A stretch of 64,000 nucleotides of DNA from the NCBI GenBank assembly GCA_003952965.2, contig CM025849.1:5043572-5107571 (forward strand), given 5' to 3'. The notes beneath the pieces were generated by a model, which had not been told where the DNA came from, ran no database searches, and saw nothing but the letters and a program-made list of their open reading frames with translations. This DNA is from Morella rubra. Its lineage: Eukaryota > Streptophyta > Magnoliopsida > Fagales > Myricaceae. Of the stretch, positions 12,505-29,002 are shown piece by piece. Position 1 is the stretch's first letter. Each line of letters begins with the position of its first letter. Both the position numbers and the translations under genes were made by a program.

Positions 12505-15388
12505 GACAAAGACAATAAGCCCATTCCCCTTTCTACAAAGGTAAAATCATTCATACTTTCAGCATTTCCTTTTCCAAAAACTTGAAGAGCCCAGGCTATC
12601 AACTTGAACAAGAATGAAATACACCCCATTACTTGATCGCGGGATCTAAACCACTGATCTATTTCTACACTGCAGTAACATGTAAAAACCCTTTATGGCT
12701 GCCAGGCTGCCAGAGTAGAAGACAATCATGCAACATAACCCCAGAGTTCAGATATCTCCTAAAGTGTCCAAGCTAAAACTAAAATCAGTATGTGGAAAGG
12801 CCCAACTAAAACACCAAACTTGCAACTAAGCTAACCAGCTGTTTTGGAATCATTTCTCAGTACTCTTCCTGATGTTAGCCAACAAAAGGAACCAAACTTC
12901 AACAGAGTCAAATCGGCTTATACCCACCCCAATATTGAATCACTCCCTAAAATGCCCACAAATGCCATTTTAATTCTAGGTCCTCTGAAACATTTCTGAT
13001 GAAAACACAATACATTTGCCAACATTAATGGGTGCCAAGAATTAGGTAAAAACCACAATGTTCATCGTTCATTTTCTTATGCAAAGAGAAAAGCCTACCT
13101 CTTTATCTTTGTCAGTGAGTGTAGGTAGATCGATACGAATATGAGAAACATGCAAAGTATACAATGACCCAGACAAAGTAGCAGAATTCTTAATCAAACA
13201 AACCACATCATCACCATTCACCTCAGTGACCTGCATCATGGAAGCAACACTTCATGGATTAATGAGGAGCACATAACACCACAGTTTGTGAAGTTTCTTG
13301 AATATCAGCAGCCCTTTATTTTTTATAGTAAAGTCTATTGGTGTTGCTCGTATTAGAAAGAAGCACAATTGTAGACAGCAATGTAGCAACCTAATTACTG
13401 CAGTCTTATTTTCAAAACTAGGATTAAGATAGATAATACCTGACTAGGCAATTCGGTCATTGAAATGCCAGAAAAGTAATTCATTTTTCAGATTTGACTC
13501 ACCTCCAACCACACAGATGTAGTTTCATTTCCGGAGAAGAGGTATTGACCAATAAATATAGTGTCTCCCTTCTTCACTGCCTACAAAGACCAAACTACTA
13601 TCAATATGAATTCTTTCCTCACCATTCAGTAATAAGCATCTGGACATTCTTTAGGGTGATACAAACTAGCATACAAAAACCAATAAGCACCTGAACAAAA
13701 GCCCAACGGTAAATATGCTACTAATATCCAACTTGAACTCGAATTGCAGTAGTTAACACCACAGACTGCTAAGGAAACCAAAAATCAAAGGCAACTGAGG
13801 ATATGCTGGCCAGTTTTTGGTGTAGAGTTGTGTAGGTGCAAAACAGGTGTGTCATAATCAATCTAAATAAACATATATCCAGCAGAATGACGGCAATGGG
13901 AAGATGGTTTCCAACAAGGAAAAATATCTAGTAGCTTGAAGACCTAAACGTTACAAAACTGATATGTTTTATTGGAGCCAAAAATGAATAGATCATGAAA
14001 GAGTAAATACTGACCTTTGATAACCCATTAAAGTTTATAGGTAATAGGTTTGAAGTAGCTTCTTTTCCTTGATCAGGTGTTAGGACAACCAACGTATCTG
14101 CTTGAAGGGATATTGGGTGGTCAGTTTTATTCACCATCTGCAACTCCGGACCGACAGTATCTAGCATTACCTGAAATAGAAGAATAAGAAATTAAGTTCA
14201 CATTCTCCCCACTTTGCAATGCATAGAAATTAAGAATTCTAAGGGAGTAGCAAATCATTCTACAGAAACTCTCATAATTAGCCAAGATTGACGATGATCA
14301 GTTAAATTTGCATGAGTGAAAAGAGTAATGAAGATACAGACAAGGAAAATATGGAATACACAAATGACAAACTTACTGCACATAGCTTGTTGGTGCTCTT
14401 AATTGCTGCCTTCAAGTTTTCCAATGTCTCTAGGTGGAATTCCATATCACCCCATGAAAAATCAAACCTTGCCACTAACATTTACAAGAAAAAATCAACA
14501 AAAACAATATATTAAATTTAACTAGAAGATAAGTCCATATCTAACAGCAAAACTCAGTGAGGGAAAACCCTCAGTACCAAACAAAGCACCAAAAGAAGTA
14601 GCATGAGAAATTAATACCACAGTTTATTAAGTACGGAAAATATGGATGCAAGCAAACTTGACTTTATGGAATATTGTTCTCAATCTCTGGGACCACGTAT
14701 ATAAAACCAATCAATGAAGCCTAAGACAAATTGCTGGGTTCAGTAAGACTGGTTATTTCATGTCTCCGAGAACCAGCGCAAAGCTGATATAATACTCAAA
14801 TAACGTTTACATCCTTCTACATCCTCTGTCTTAACTACCAATCGTGGATAACGTGAAATAACAAAGCAAAACAGTCAATTTTTAGACAAGGCAATAAATG
14901 GGGCAATACCGGACATTCCCGCCTTTAGGCAACCAGAAATTATCTCGACAGATCGTGATTTCAGCCCAAGTGTTCCGACAATCTTCGTCATTGCTGAAAA
15001 GACAGTCTGCGCACAACATATCCCCATGGAGAAACAGTGAATCAGAACACATCCAAACACTCGCACCGAAACCCACAAAACAAATCAATCTGGGCAAAAC
15101 TTCTAAAACAAAAGCATTTTTGAAACAAAGTCACCGTTTTCTAATAACTTTTAAGCTATTAAGGCAGATGAATTCTGACGTAGTAGAAACTTCTTATCGG
15201 TTTTAGTTTCATCTCTGGGAACAATGTCAACGTGATTAATCAAAGCAAAGACGGAATACAAAAAAACAACGGCTAGTACTACCACCGGTGTTATAGAGAC
15301 TGTATCAGCGAGCACTTACAGGCTTCGAGGACTCCAGAATGGAGGACATCCTTATGGGTTCCTCCAGAAGCAAGTGATTCGAATGCAT
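5550..15388 (-). CDS. pyruvate kinase, cytosolic
   Basis: Catalyses phosphoenolpyruvate + ADP to pyruvate + ATP, the last step of glycolysis, in the cytosol. Sixteen exons on the minus strand: 15320-15388, 14910-15006, 14377-14474, 14015-14170, 13503-13580, 13099-13230, 12249-12329, 11945-12016, 11650-11739, 10676-10820, 10325-10413, 9288-9383, 9090-9157, 7366-7465, 6560-6619 and 5550-5702. They sum to 1584 nt, so 527 aa, the length of one of the plant cytosolic subgroups. The start [16 protein letters not shown] fits that subgroup and has no transit peptide. The family signature [11 protein letters not shown] carries catalytic Lys256; [20 protein letters not shown] and the C-terminal domain ending VVKIIELEY are intact. 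All introns are GT-AG. Intron 7 holds a 42-bp LINE remnant. Nothing suggests loss of function. Confidence 0.96.
8500..8988. repeat. direct-repeat-flanked insertion in pyruvate kinase intron 13
   Basis: About 58 bp at 8500-8558, containing ttttgtgcagctgtcacaca, recurs with roughly 80% identity at 8929-8988. The 370 bp between holds an imperfect inverted pair, near 8667-8705 (atcaatttgcgcccctaa) and 8780-8820 (tagggcgcaattttgat). This resembles a worn non-autonomous transposon next to a duplicated flank. No coding potential is seen. Confidence 0.4.
12378..12447 (-). mobile_element. 42-bp 5'-truncated LINE insertion with target-site duplication
   Basis: The 14-bp sequence aaaactgcataaat occurs at 12378-12391 and again at 12434-12447. 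Between the copies is only a poly-T run (poly-A on the minus strand), then gataagtaagccaatctta and ttaatg. Read on the minus strand this is ATTAATAAG, CTTACTTATC and a poly-A tail, the same 3' end as the LINE fragments at 26.4 and 32.2 kb. It is an almost completely 5'-truncated retrotransposition product in pyruvate kinase intron 7, in the sense orientation of the gene. Confidence 0.85.
12477..12497. repeat. CT microsatellite
   Basis: About ten CT units inside pyruvate kinase intron 7, just after the LINE remnant. Such runs vary in length between alleles. Confidence 0.8.
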
Positions 15389-15473
15389 TTTTCCGGTGGT
15401 CAGAGAGTGGAACTGTGGAACCCAAGAGAGCAACTTTTACAGAGTTGAGAAGATCTTAGATGGGTTCTTATGA

Positions 15474-15480
15474 TTTTATA
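15474..15480 (-). promoter_or_regulatory. probable TATA box of pyruvate kinase gene
   Basis: TATAAAA on the minus strand, 86 bases upstream of the ATG at 15388. A start of transcription about 30 bases downstream would give a 5' UTR of roughly 55 bases without an intron. This is inferred from position and motif only. Confidence 0.4.
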
Positions 15481-18400
15481 GTATTTATTCGGTGAGAAGG
15501 TACTGTTACTGTAGAGCTTTTATGCAAAGCGAGCACGGTGAAAGTAGAGTAAAATCCACGCGCTTGTAGTCTTGAACCCGAAGAAAATTGCCGAGGGAAA
15601 GGATCAAATAGAATATCCTTCAAGATTTACACCTGTCCGGTGCCTGTTCATGGCTGGAACCCAGGGCAGTACGCAGATTTCAATTCAGAATAATTCTTCT
15701 TGTCCTCGTGCACTCGATAGAAAACTACACAATGATATACAAGCAACGGCCCCCAAAGAAAAGAAAAGAATAGTGGTTTCTTACCGAGCGAGCAAAAAAG
15801 TGCGACACCCCCGACCAACCAGACCCTGTCATGCATATATATATCCCTGCTATTCTATTCCTCCAGACAACGACCCCCCCGCCTCTGCAGGGTGGTAATA
15901 GGAGCAGTCGTCGTATTTGCTTTCTTTATTTCCGCTTGTAGACCAGTTTCCTCTGGTTTAATGAAATCCTTGCTTTTGCTTACCCGGAAAAAAACAAAAG
16001 CCCAAACTAATGGGTCTCGCCAGAGCAAGAAAAATGGTTTTGGTCAATGATACATGAAAAACGTTAACAAATTCATTCTCTTGGTACTATTATAAGTTTC
16101 AATTATTATAAATCTGTTTAATTTGTGCCAAAATTTTGAAAAAAAAAATTAAAAGATATTCCCCACGTTCTCTGCTCCTCCTTTGAAGAAGACTCCAAAT
16201 TTTTTGTTAGAATTTGGATTGGACATTAGTATTTAGATTAAAAAAAAAACTATACCACAATCATGTAAAATAAGCCACAATACGCAATGTCTAGACTAAT
16301 CACAAATTAAGGGCGTATTATAGCATTTAAAATAAAATAAATCAAAATGCATTGGATTATCTTTTACTTAATAAATTCTTTTAACCTGAATTCTACTAGA
16401 ACCAAACTGTAGTTGAGGGGTCCATGTCTTTATGAATGCTGGTTATGTCTATAATCTATATTTTCTAATTTGACTTTTACTCCTAGTTTGACTGGAAATT
16501 TTCAAAGCAATTTATTAGGTGGAAACAAATATTATAAAAATATTTTCATAACATATTTTATAAAAAAAAATATTATTTTAGCTGGTAAATAAAATTTTAA
16601 AAAAAAAAGTACTACTTATGGTGATCATGCATGTGGCGAATTTAAGATATTTAAGCATGAAACTCGATATAAGCTACTGGAATGTTGGGGTAAAATTTTT
16701 CTATATAACCTCGAGTTTGTTGATTTAAATGGTTAAGATTTGGGGCTTAAGGGTTTGATCCCCTTCAGATTAATGTTCGAATTGTCCAAGTGCAAATAAT
16801 TTTTTTGGACTACCTTGACAAAGCTAAATTGACTTAACTTGTGTAACTTGAGAATTACACCGGGTTGTTAAATAAGTTAAGTCTAATAAGATGTGAGGTT
16901 GAGTTTCTCCTTGTAAAAAATATAAAAAAAAAAAATTATATATAAAATTGAAAAAAAGGAACTTGTTATACCTTAACTCTTTGTCCTCGTAAAATCTTAT
17001 AACCTAAAATAATCATCAAACCAATAAATTACAAGTAATAGGAAATTATTTCCTCCCGTGAAACTAATACCTGTATACAGGGACGAACCCCTCAAAAAAT
17101 TGGAATTTTTTTTTTAATTTAACCATTTTATTATTCTAAAAAAATTATATTGACCTCTAAAAATTAAAATATTACACTTTGGCCCCAAAAAAAACTAAAG
17201 CTCAGCTTTCGCTCCCTGCCTGTATCTGCTAAGCATTATTCACTTGATGTTAAATACAAGTTGCTTAGAAAAAAATAAAAAATACAAGTTTAGGGTTTCG
17301 ACGGTCTATCTAACAAACTTGTCACCAGTTGAAATTTACGAAGCTTCAACATTCGATTTTATGGAACTTATACCGAGTGATAATTATTCTTTATGTCGAA
17401 CTTGTCTTATGAATGTATATTATGGTACCAATATTATCACTGAATTTTTTGTAACTCGCGTAAAATTGTGCACATAAAACATTCGGATTATATGATATTA
17501 ATACATACTTGAACTTCGGACATTTGAAATTATCACACTATATATCTATATATCTGAAATACTAGATGAGAAAAGAGTTAAATTCGTGGCACTCTACACC
17601 CCAAATAGACAGTAATGAACAAAATCACTAATAATCAAATAATATATGAAAAAAAATACTTACATAAATAAAGAAAAAATTATTCTTCTATATATATATA
17701 TATTAAGAAAGGAAAATAATAATTTTATTATTCGCAAATATATGACGTACATTCATCACAAATAAAAGTCTCAAATAGAAACTTGTTTTTTTGTTGTAAA
17801 GGTGTATATAGATATAAAGAGTGATAAAAAATGAAATAAAAATTAATTGTTATTTAGTAATGACTACTTAGCGTAACACTCCTTTATTTTAGCACATAAA
17901 TATATTAGACATGACTAAATATTATATTAGTGAGAACAAAAAGAATACATTATTGAGTAGGAGCAACTTCTTAGTTTGTTTTTATTTGTAGCTCACTTTT
18001 TGTCAAAGTCTAAGACCAATAAAAATTGAAAATACATAACAAAATTTGTTGACAAGAATAGAACAAAGATATAAAAAAAAATTAAGCGAGTTAGTTGTAA
18101 GAAAAAAAATAGGCAAAAAGAAAATAAAAAGCCAAAAAGTACCTATGTGATTATATTATTTATGAAATTTTGTGTTTTATTATTAACTGTATTATTTTTA
18201 CCTTTCAACAGCTGGTGTTAGTTAGAAAAAATAAAAATAATTATACTATCATTTAGTTGAGATTTATATTAGATGTAGATCCACAACACTGTATCCTTTA
18301 GCTTGGACTATCAAAAAAGCAAGATAAAAATTCTATTTATTCTCTCATTTTGTTATAATTCATAAAATTAAGGGGTGGGACTGTAATTTGCATAGGAAAA

Positions 18401-18790
18401 TTTCAGATTTGGGGAAAGAAATGTAACTTGCAAAGGAAATTTTTTAGCAGGGCGGGAAAGTAATTTGGACGAAATATCTTCAGATTTGGAGGTAGGAGTT
18501 TTATCCATTTAAATGTCAGAATCTTTTTACAAATCACTTTTTCATTAATTTTAATATCTTTTTACAAATCTTTTTTTTATGAACTCCAATAATATTTTAA
18601 ATAATTACTTACAAATTCTAACAACTTGTTTACTAATATTAAGAGAATTCAGAAAATTCTTTTTTACCTTTTTACCTATCAACTTTAATTTAAACGGAAA
18701 AGTTTTCAGTTTTAGGGGCGGGAAGAATTAGATTTTCACATGGACATTTTTATATATAATATGATTAAGTTATTATGTATATTTTTCTCT
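15481..18790. other. AT-rich intergenic region
   Basis: Separates the divergently arranged pyruvate kinase (minus) and small-protein (plus) genes. The first few hundred bases should hold the pyruvate kinase promoter. From about 16050 the DNA is very AT-rich, with A and T runs and no convincing ORF. A short AT dinucleotide run lies at 17689-17703. I recognise no transposon ends. Confidence 0.5.
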
Positions 18791-19201
18791 AAATTATAAT
18801 GATAACAAAATTATAAAGATACTGATTGGAGTTCTATAACCAAACACAGTGGTTGTTCCCTGCTTTTTTCTTGAGTACTTTATTTTAGGAAAATATTGTG
18901 TTCTGATTATAGAAAAGAAAAAGAATGTTATGATTTGTGATTTGTGATTTGTGATTTTTCTTTTTGCTTTTTCTTTTATTCTGAGCAATTGGACAATACG
19001 GTAATAATTTGCATGTTTGGGGTTGATAAGCCCCGCGAACGTGTAACAGCAACTGCAAGTGCTAAAACCTTCCGGATTCAGCTCCGTGCCTTCAAGAAAA
19101 CCCAAAACCCCACCAACCGTTCGCATTTTTCCTCTGTTTTCTCCGTCGCTTCTAAAAGAGAATCCATATTCGAAGCAAAACCCATTTACGATCCCAAGAA
19201 A

Positions 19202-22200
19202 ATGGCTGATAAAGCCGAAATTGCAAGTAGCAAAGAAGACCCAAAAGCACCCAAAAACCTGTTCTCGCTGTTCCCCAAGTTCAACCTCGAGCTCCCATTT
19301 TTGAAGCAAGCACCGAAGGCAGCAGTTGTTGTTAAAGAGGAAGTGGAAACAGAAATTGCGGTTGGCGGTGATAAAGGCGAAGCCGATACGAATAAGAAGC
19401 CGGACGTGGTGAAGTTTTCACAGAGGAGAACATTGGTTCAATCGCCTGTGACCATTGAGGCCGAAGAGTCGTCTGCTAAGACTTCCAATCCTGTTATTCT
19501 CTGGCAGGTCTGATATCTGTTTATATGTGCATTTGAAGTTTCGTTTTTCTTCGTGTTCTAGTAAATTGTGTTTGGTTGCTGGGAGACTCTGGATGCTATG
19601 ACTCGTAGTCGGTTTTGTTCGGTCACTGGATGGTGTCATTTTCTTCATTTTCTTCGGTGAGTAGAAATTTACAATTGGGTTTGGAAAATTCGTGTCTTGG
19701 TTTTGAGTACCTTGATGACGTTTGTAGACATTGTAAAAATTTGTGTGTTGGTTTTGAGTAAAAATAGTGTAAACATTGTTTGTTGAGAGAATACCTTGAT
19801 TTCTTTTTGTCTCCATTTGTTTGGATGGAACTTTTTTCTTTGTTTCAGCAAATTGTTCCATGTGGAAGTTAACTTTTAGACGAGAGAATATTTTCATAAA
19901 CACAAACAAAAGACACATATAAATTTGTTTGTGTATGTAATCTATGAGCTTATTTTCCTAGGACTTTTAGGATGTGTAATCTGTCACACCTCAGGCATTT
20001 GAAGTCGAGAGGCTAAAATTGGAAAGGAGGAGGCCATTAGGAAGGCCAATTGATTACCCGTGAAACCTATCAATTTGTTTCGCCAAAGGTGGAACTGAAC
20101 GGTGAAGATTTCCATGACTTGGTCCTTAAACAGATACGGAAGAGGGGAAAAAGCCAAGAGGCATATTAAAAGTGTGGGAAAAGAAGGTCTGCACAGTGAT
20201 TTGAGACTATGGGTGGGAAAAGTTGCAAAAAGTAAAGATAATATGCCCTCAAAGTTGAGCCAACTAAAGTAGCATCCAATTAACTTGAAGTGTTGGAGAA
20301 CTTTGATGATTGGGGAGAATCGATTAAGTAATGTTAGGAGATTGTTTTTTTGAAGATAGTGGGACATGAGAAGCATCTTATTGAGGGAGAGAAATAGTGA
20401 ATGCTGTTAGTTGATCAGTCTAATAAGAAGCTATGATGACTTGGCATGTTAACTTGTGAATCATTTTGATACCTGAGGATTGGATGAGTTTTAGTCTTTT
20501 ATGAGAAGGTTGGACATGTATTTTTGCAGCAAGATTACTCTAAAGAACGAGTGGCTGTACCACTTGGTTTGTTAATGGGTACCCTTTCCAATTCGTAGGC
20601 ATGTTGAGAACAGAATGGGTGTGGTTTTCTTTAGCTGAAACAGAGTTATCTTGATCAGATCAATAGTCTGATTTGGTTTTTCAAATGGAAGACATTCAAT
20701 AGAAGCTGAAATCTGAAAATGCGGTTATTGCCTCAGGGGAGAGCAGAACATGTAGCTGTGATTTGTGAGCTTCCTTGAGTTCTATGAACAAAGTCATAGT
20801 TTGATGGTTCTGGGGTAACCGGTACGTCTTTGCCCTGATGGTCAAATTTCTTGTTCATTGGTCACAATAATGCTCTAGTGACATCTTGAGAACAGATAAC
20901 TCAAGGATATCATAAATGTGTCCATTTTTTGTTAAATGGTTGAGTAGCGATAGATATTCTATTTTTGCAGGGTATATGTATGATGGTCGAAGGAAGTACG
21001 TGCAGAGTTTTTCTAGGCTGGAATATGAGAGAAATATAGATGGAGTTTCTCTAGGCTTCACAGCTCATTGGCTGACGCTTGATGTTTAGAAACAGTCAGA
21101 GAAGTCTGGAGTTGTGATAAGTCAGACAGTTCTGCCTGTTCTCACTCGCCCCCCCCCCCCCCCCGGGGGCAAAATCAAAGACTTGCACACAAACGCACAC
21201 ACGGATTAATGTGCATTATCTTTTTTTTTTTTTTTTTTTTTTCTCTCTCTCTATCTTGTTTACAAGACTAACATCGTAAGATAGAAGGCTTTAACTTTAT
21301 ATATATATATATATATGTTACCAAACAATCATCTTGTAGTCTTTCCATGTAGTTGGTGGTGCTGGGTAACAGCTTTATGGCTTTTTTAAGAGGGTAGACA
21401 CTAATCACTATATTTGAATTTGCTTTGAACACTTTTGTTTTTGGTGTTTCTCTAGTGTTACTTTAACTAAGATATCTTAGATGACTATGGTATGAGTAGG
21501 TAGACAACAAATTCTTGTGCAATAGATCATGTAGCAAAAAAGATTTGTTGTTGTGGAACCATTTGATTGCCTATGGTGGCTTTTGCTTTATGCTACATGT
21601 CACAATCTGTGGCTCTTGTTGTTAAATAGGGTGCGGTTATAATTGATGATGTCTGATTATCGGGCTAAAGTGGGAAAATAAATGTTTTAGCTATACTTGA
21701 ATCTGCCTGATTTTGTTGTCTACGAGGTCATCGAGTGTCTACAACAGGAAGATTAAAGGGGATATGTGAGATACTAATCTGTTCTTCTTGGAGACAGTCC
21801 TTTCATTAATAGTTCTCTTAAGGCCCTCTAAATGATTTTGTTCTTTGACTTGTTTTGCATTTCCTTTCTCAACTGGCCTTTCTTCTTAATGAGGAGCTTA
21901 AAATCTTCCCTCTGCTTAGTTCAATCATCAGTTCCTTTAATAGATTCCCGTTGTTGCATTGGATTTGGCCAACTCACAGCCCTCCTGATGGACACAATGA
22001 GTAAAGCATTAAGCATTAATTTAAGTAAATGAAATGGACCAGTTTCGTCTTGCTTGATCATCTATAACCTTGAAGATATATAGAATATGGAAATTCTTGT
22101 CCTGGTGGGTTCTAATCTTGAGATGGGTCCCACGTGAGTGTCAAAGATGTTTTGTAAAACTAAAGTAAAGTAAGAAGAGATATAAAAACAAAAAGCAGTG

Positions 22201-22681
22201 GGTTGGAGGAACTCAAAACAACTGTTTTGCTAAAGTTGGGTCTACAATTGGTCAAAGCTTTAATGTTGCTGAAAATCGTTAAGAGTGCTATATTCACCTT
22301 TTATTTTCTCTTTAATCAAAGCTAACCATTGGCTCGTTGGTGGTCTAATATCTATAAGGTATCAGCTGCACTGTTTTACCCTAACTAGTTTTTGCTGATT
22401 TTGGCACTGCACATAAATGACGTTGTTTGGGTCGTGTTTCATTTTGTGCCCATTGTACCTGTCTTTTTAGTGAGAACTGATCAGACCATAAACGAAAGGA
22501 TGGTTGCAAACCTAATTTTCCAGTCAACTGAAGTTGTAATTCTCCTCCTACTCCTGAAATGCCTTCATATTACCGATAATACTTTGGCTGCTTTCAGGTT
22601 TATGCTCTTGGAGGGTTCCTTGTAGTGAGGTGGATATGGGCAAGATGGCAGGAAAGGCGGGCCCGGAAGGGAGTCTTCTGA
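19202..22681 (+). CDS. small plant-specific protein, function unknown, with hydrophobic C-terminal segment
   Basis: Exon 1 is 19202-19507 (starts MADKAEIASSKEDPKAPKNL and ends VILWQ before a GT donor). Exon 2 is 22598-22681 (VYALGGFLVVRWIWARW, then QERRARKGVF and TGA). The 3.1-kb intron has GT-AG borders, and the product is 129 aa. The N-terminal half is charged, with an NLFSLFPKFNLELPFLK stretch; the end is a short hydrophobic segment rich in Trp and Val followed by Arg-rich residues, suggesting a membrane-anchored or membrane-associated protein. The frame is open upstream to 18944, but the Met at 19202 fits best with a compact N-terminus. One base out of frame after the stop is an acidic stretch (SSDNDNDKDDSSEVE, ending at TAG 22719-22721), so a one-base error or a real frameshift may have removed an acidic tail. 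I recognise it only as a conserved plant type. Confidence 0.65.
21146..21242. repeat. homopolymer runs in intron 1 of the small-protein gene
   Basis: A C run followed by GGGGG near 21150-21168, and a T run at about 21221-21242 leading into a CT tract. Both lie inside the 3.1-kb intron. Their lengths in an assembly are unreliable. Confidence 0.7.
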
Positions 22682-23389
22682 CAATGATAACGATAAGGAT
22701 GACTCTTCAGAGGTTGAATAGGTTTGTTTATCATTTGCTAATCCTCGGGTAGCAAGAGAAGTGCTTTTAATTCTTGTAGGTTTTCAAGTTCTCTATTTGC
22801 TTTCCAGGTTTACTTCTCAAGTCTTGTTCTATCCTTTTATTGCTTTTTCCAATCATGTTTGTAAACGACATCCTCAGCTTGCCCGTGCCGGGTAAAGTGG
22901 AGTTATAGCACTGGGTTGAAACTCTAATTGCTTGTAATGTTGCATTTTCTGGTTCCTACGGATGAAGTCCATATTCCTATATCAGGCATACAGCAGTGTG
23001 GGATAATACTTTGGCTGCTTTCAGGTTTATGCTCAGGGTTCCTTGTAGTGAGGTGGATATGGGCAAGATGTCTTCTGACAATGATAACGATCTCTTCAGA
23101 GGTTGAATAGGTTTGTTTATCATTTGCTAATCCTCGGGTAGCAAGAGAAGTGCTTTTAATTCTTGTAGGTTTTCAAGTTCTCTATTTGCTTTCCAGACTT
23201 CTCAAGTCTTGTTCTATCCTTTTATTGCTTTTTCCAATCATGTTTGTAAACGACATCCTCAGCTTGCCCGTGCCGGGTAAAGTGGAGTTATAGCACTGGG
23301 TTTCAAGTTCTCTAATTGCTTGTAATGTTGCATTTTCTGGTTCCACGGATGAAGTCCATATATATATACAGGCATACAGCAGTGTGGGA
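22575..23389. repeat. local tandem duplication containing the last exon of the small-protein gene
   Basis: Unit 1 (22575-23001) starts gataatactttggctgctt and unit 2 (23002-23389) starts identically at 23002. Both end with aggcatacagcagtgtggg. Unit 2 is about 40 bp shorter and differs mainly by small deletions, several of them within the exon. The first unit gives the intact-looking exon 2; the second is a broken copy downstream in the presumed 3' UTR. Confidence 0.85.
23025..23110 (+). pseudogene. broken second copy of the small-protein gene's exon 2
   Basis: Follows the same ctttcag acceptor as the real exon. Small deletions (7 bases after gtttatgctc, about 25 bases covering the basic residues, 8 bases in the acidic part) shift the frame, so a stop (TAG) appears after VYAQGSL. 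It cannot serve as an equivalent last exon. Confidence 0.75.
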
Positions 23390-24285
23390 GACCATTTTAA
23401 CAGTGTAAATTAACTCATCATGCCCTGTAGATTACTAGATGGAACGAAGGGCTACAGGGTTTTATTATTATTATTTCGTAATTGGATGTCGGATTGATTT
23501 ACGCTCACTTTGATTAATCTTTGGTCCTATACAGTCCTTTCCTCTCACACATAGATAATTACTAGATAATTACAAATAGTTACGTTCGACTGATTTTAAT
23601 TTTTGAACTTTTAAATCTATATTTTCTTTTATCATACGTTAATTTTACTGTTTCAAATTTATTCTCTAGAAAATTTCTATCAAAAAAATAAGGTTCAATA
23701 ATTTGAATGATATACTAATTTAGTTAGTCCCCCTTTATTGTATACTAATATATCTATTTCTAAATTCTCACATTTCCAATCTTGCCCATAATTGACATTA
23801 TCTCTAAGAGGATGAAATGGTTTTAGTTTTTAAATTTTTTTATGAGTATTTTTTCGATGTTATAAAAATTGACGTTTGAATTTTAAGAGAAAGTAATGAA
23901 AAATAAAGTTGTATGAGAATTAATGAGAAAGTTTATTATATTGAAAATATATCATTTAAGAGAAATTATTTTATAATTAAAATTTTAATTTAAAAATAAT
24001 ACAATAATTAAATCGTACATAACTGAAAAATCTTAATTATACTATAAGTGCAGTAACTGAAAAAGAAAAAATGCTTGAAATAAAAGAAAAAAAAAACCAA
24101 AGGCAGAGTTCAATAAAATGACTAAAAATTAGATCAGCCACACGTCTGACGGAACTATCACGCCGGGTGACGGCACATGCCTCCACACATCCACGCAGTC
24201 ACCGCAGTCCTAACTCTTCCTTCATCGCTCCGTCACCCAAACTCTAACGTCGTCTCTGTTCCAAGTCCGAACCCTCCACCATCAA
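23390..24285. other. AT-rich spacer and promoter/5' UTR of the trihelix-kinase gene
   Basis: No gene is seen. The sequence becomes GC- and C-rich from about 24120, marking the likely 5' UTR of the following gene. There is no clear TATA box. Confidence 0.45.
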
Positions 24286-27904
<3,619 letters not shown>

Positions 27905-29002
27905 TGTGCTGGGAGGCATGGAAATCTGATTCTTTTAGACTCTGGTGTAAATTAATCCTCAAGTGTAATTAGCCTATTGTCACAAGTATTCTCTAAAAGC
28001 AAATTAGGCCCGAGATTTATACCTGTAGATTTTCCTCCTGTTCTGCATGTTCCCCTGTAATTTTACTTTGCCTGTACATTGTCATTTACTTCTTCTGATA
28101 ATATAATGGAATTGAGAGAATTTCTCAAGAATTTTGACAAGACTTTAATATCCCCATCAATTTAAATAATTGCAATATCCAGATCACTCTCAAAGAAAGC
28201 ACATTTTAGTAGGTGATTTGTAAAAGCATTACGTGACTACTAAATCCCACTTGGTTTGTAGAACTAAATTCCACAAGTGATTTCAAAGAGCTATAACTGT
28301 CAGAATAATATTTTTAATGTATATATCAAATATGACTACCACTGTCCCACTAGTCTGTATTTTACAAATGTTGAGGAAAAAAAATAATTTCCATCCTGTC
28401 AAATACCCTTCCATAATCCCACAAAAGGCTAGTCTATTGTTCTTGAAAACCGTAGTACAGGAATGCTAACAACAAGCACAGAGAAAGCTACAACATATTC
28501 AAACTAAAAGCAAAATTTCCATAGCTTTAGACAAAAACAAAATTTCCATTAATATAAACTCCTGTTATACAAAATGCCTGTAACAGTATATCACAAACAA
28601 ATAGCTAGTCCAAACACTATACAGAAGCTATCCTTATTTAGGAAATGATTGGTAATGTAATCGACTACATGAACAACACCTTGACAAAAACTATGAGGAC
28701 AAGGACCACCATAATCTACATTAGCACTTGCTTTTTTACAGTTTCAAGCTTGCTTATTGTGTTCTTTGCTCTGTCTATCCCTAGACGGTTCTCAGCTAAA
28801 CTCTATGTTCTGTATAAACAGTCCTGTGACCCATCCCAAATGCCAGGGTCCACATCTCAATGATGGTGATGTCCAAAGGAATCGTGAATTTCTATGAGAA
28901 AGCTTTTAACTCTAAATCTACTTGAATCCTTGCCCAAAGGGTGAACATCAGCTAAGTACTGAGAAAGAATTGGGTACTTGAAACTCGTGCGTGGCTCCAA
29001 AT
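27905..29002. other. convergent 3' ends of the trihelix-kinase and myotubularin genes
   Basis: Holds the 3' UTR of the plus-strand kinase gene (roughly to 28130) and that of the minus-strand myotubularin gene (right part). No other gene or repeat is recognised. Confidence 0.5.

Noticed and set aside
18944..19201. N-terminal extension of the small-protein gene from an upstream ATG at 18944
   Set aside because: The frame is open, but the translated extension is Phe-rich junk from a T-rich leader. The Met at 19202 gives a compact, charged N-terminus.
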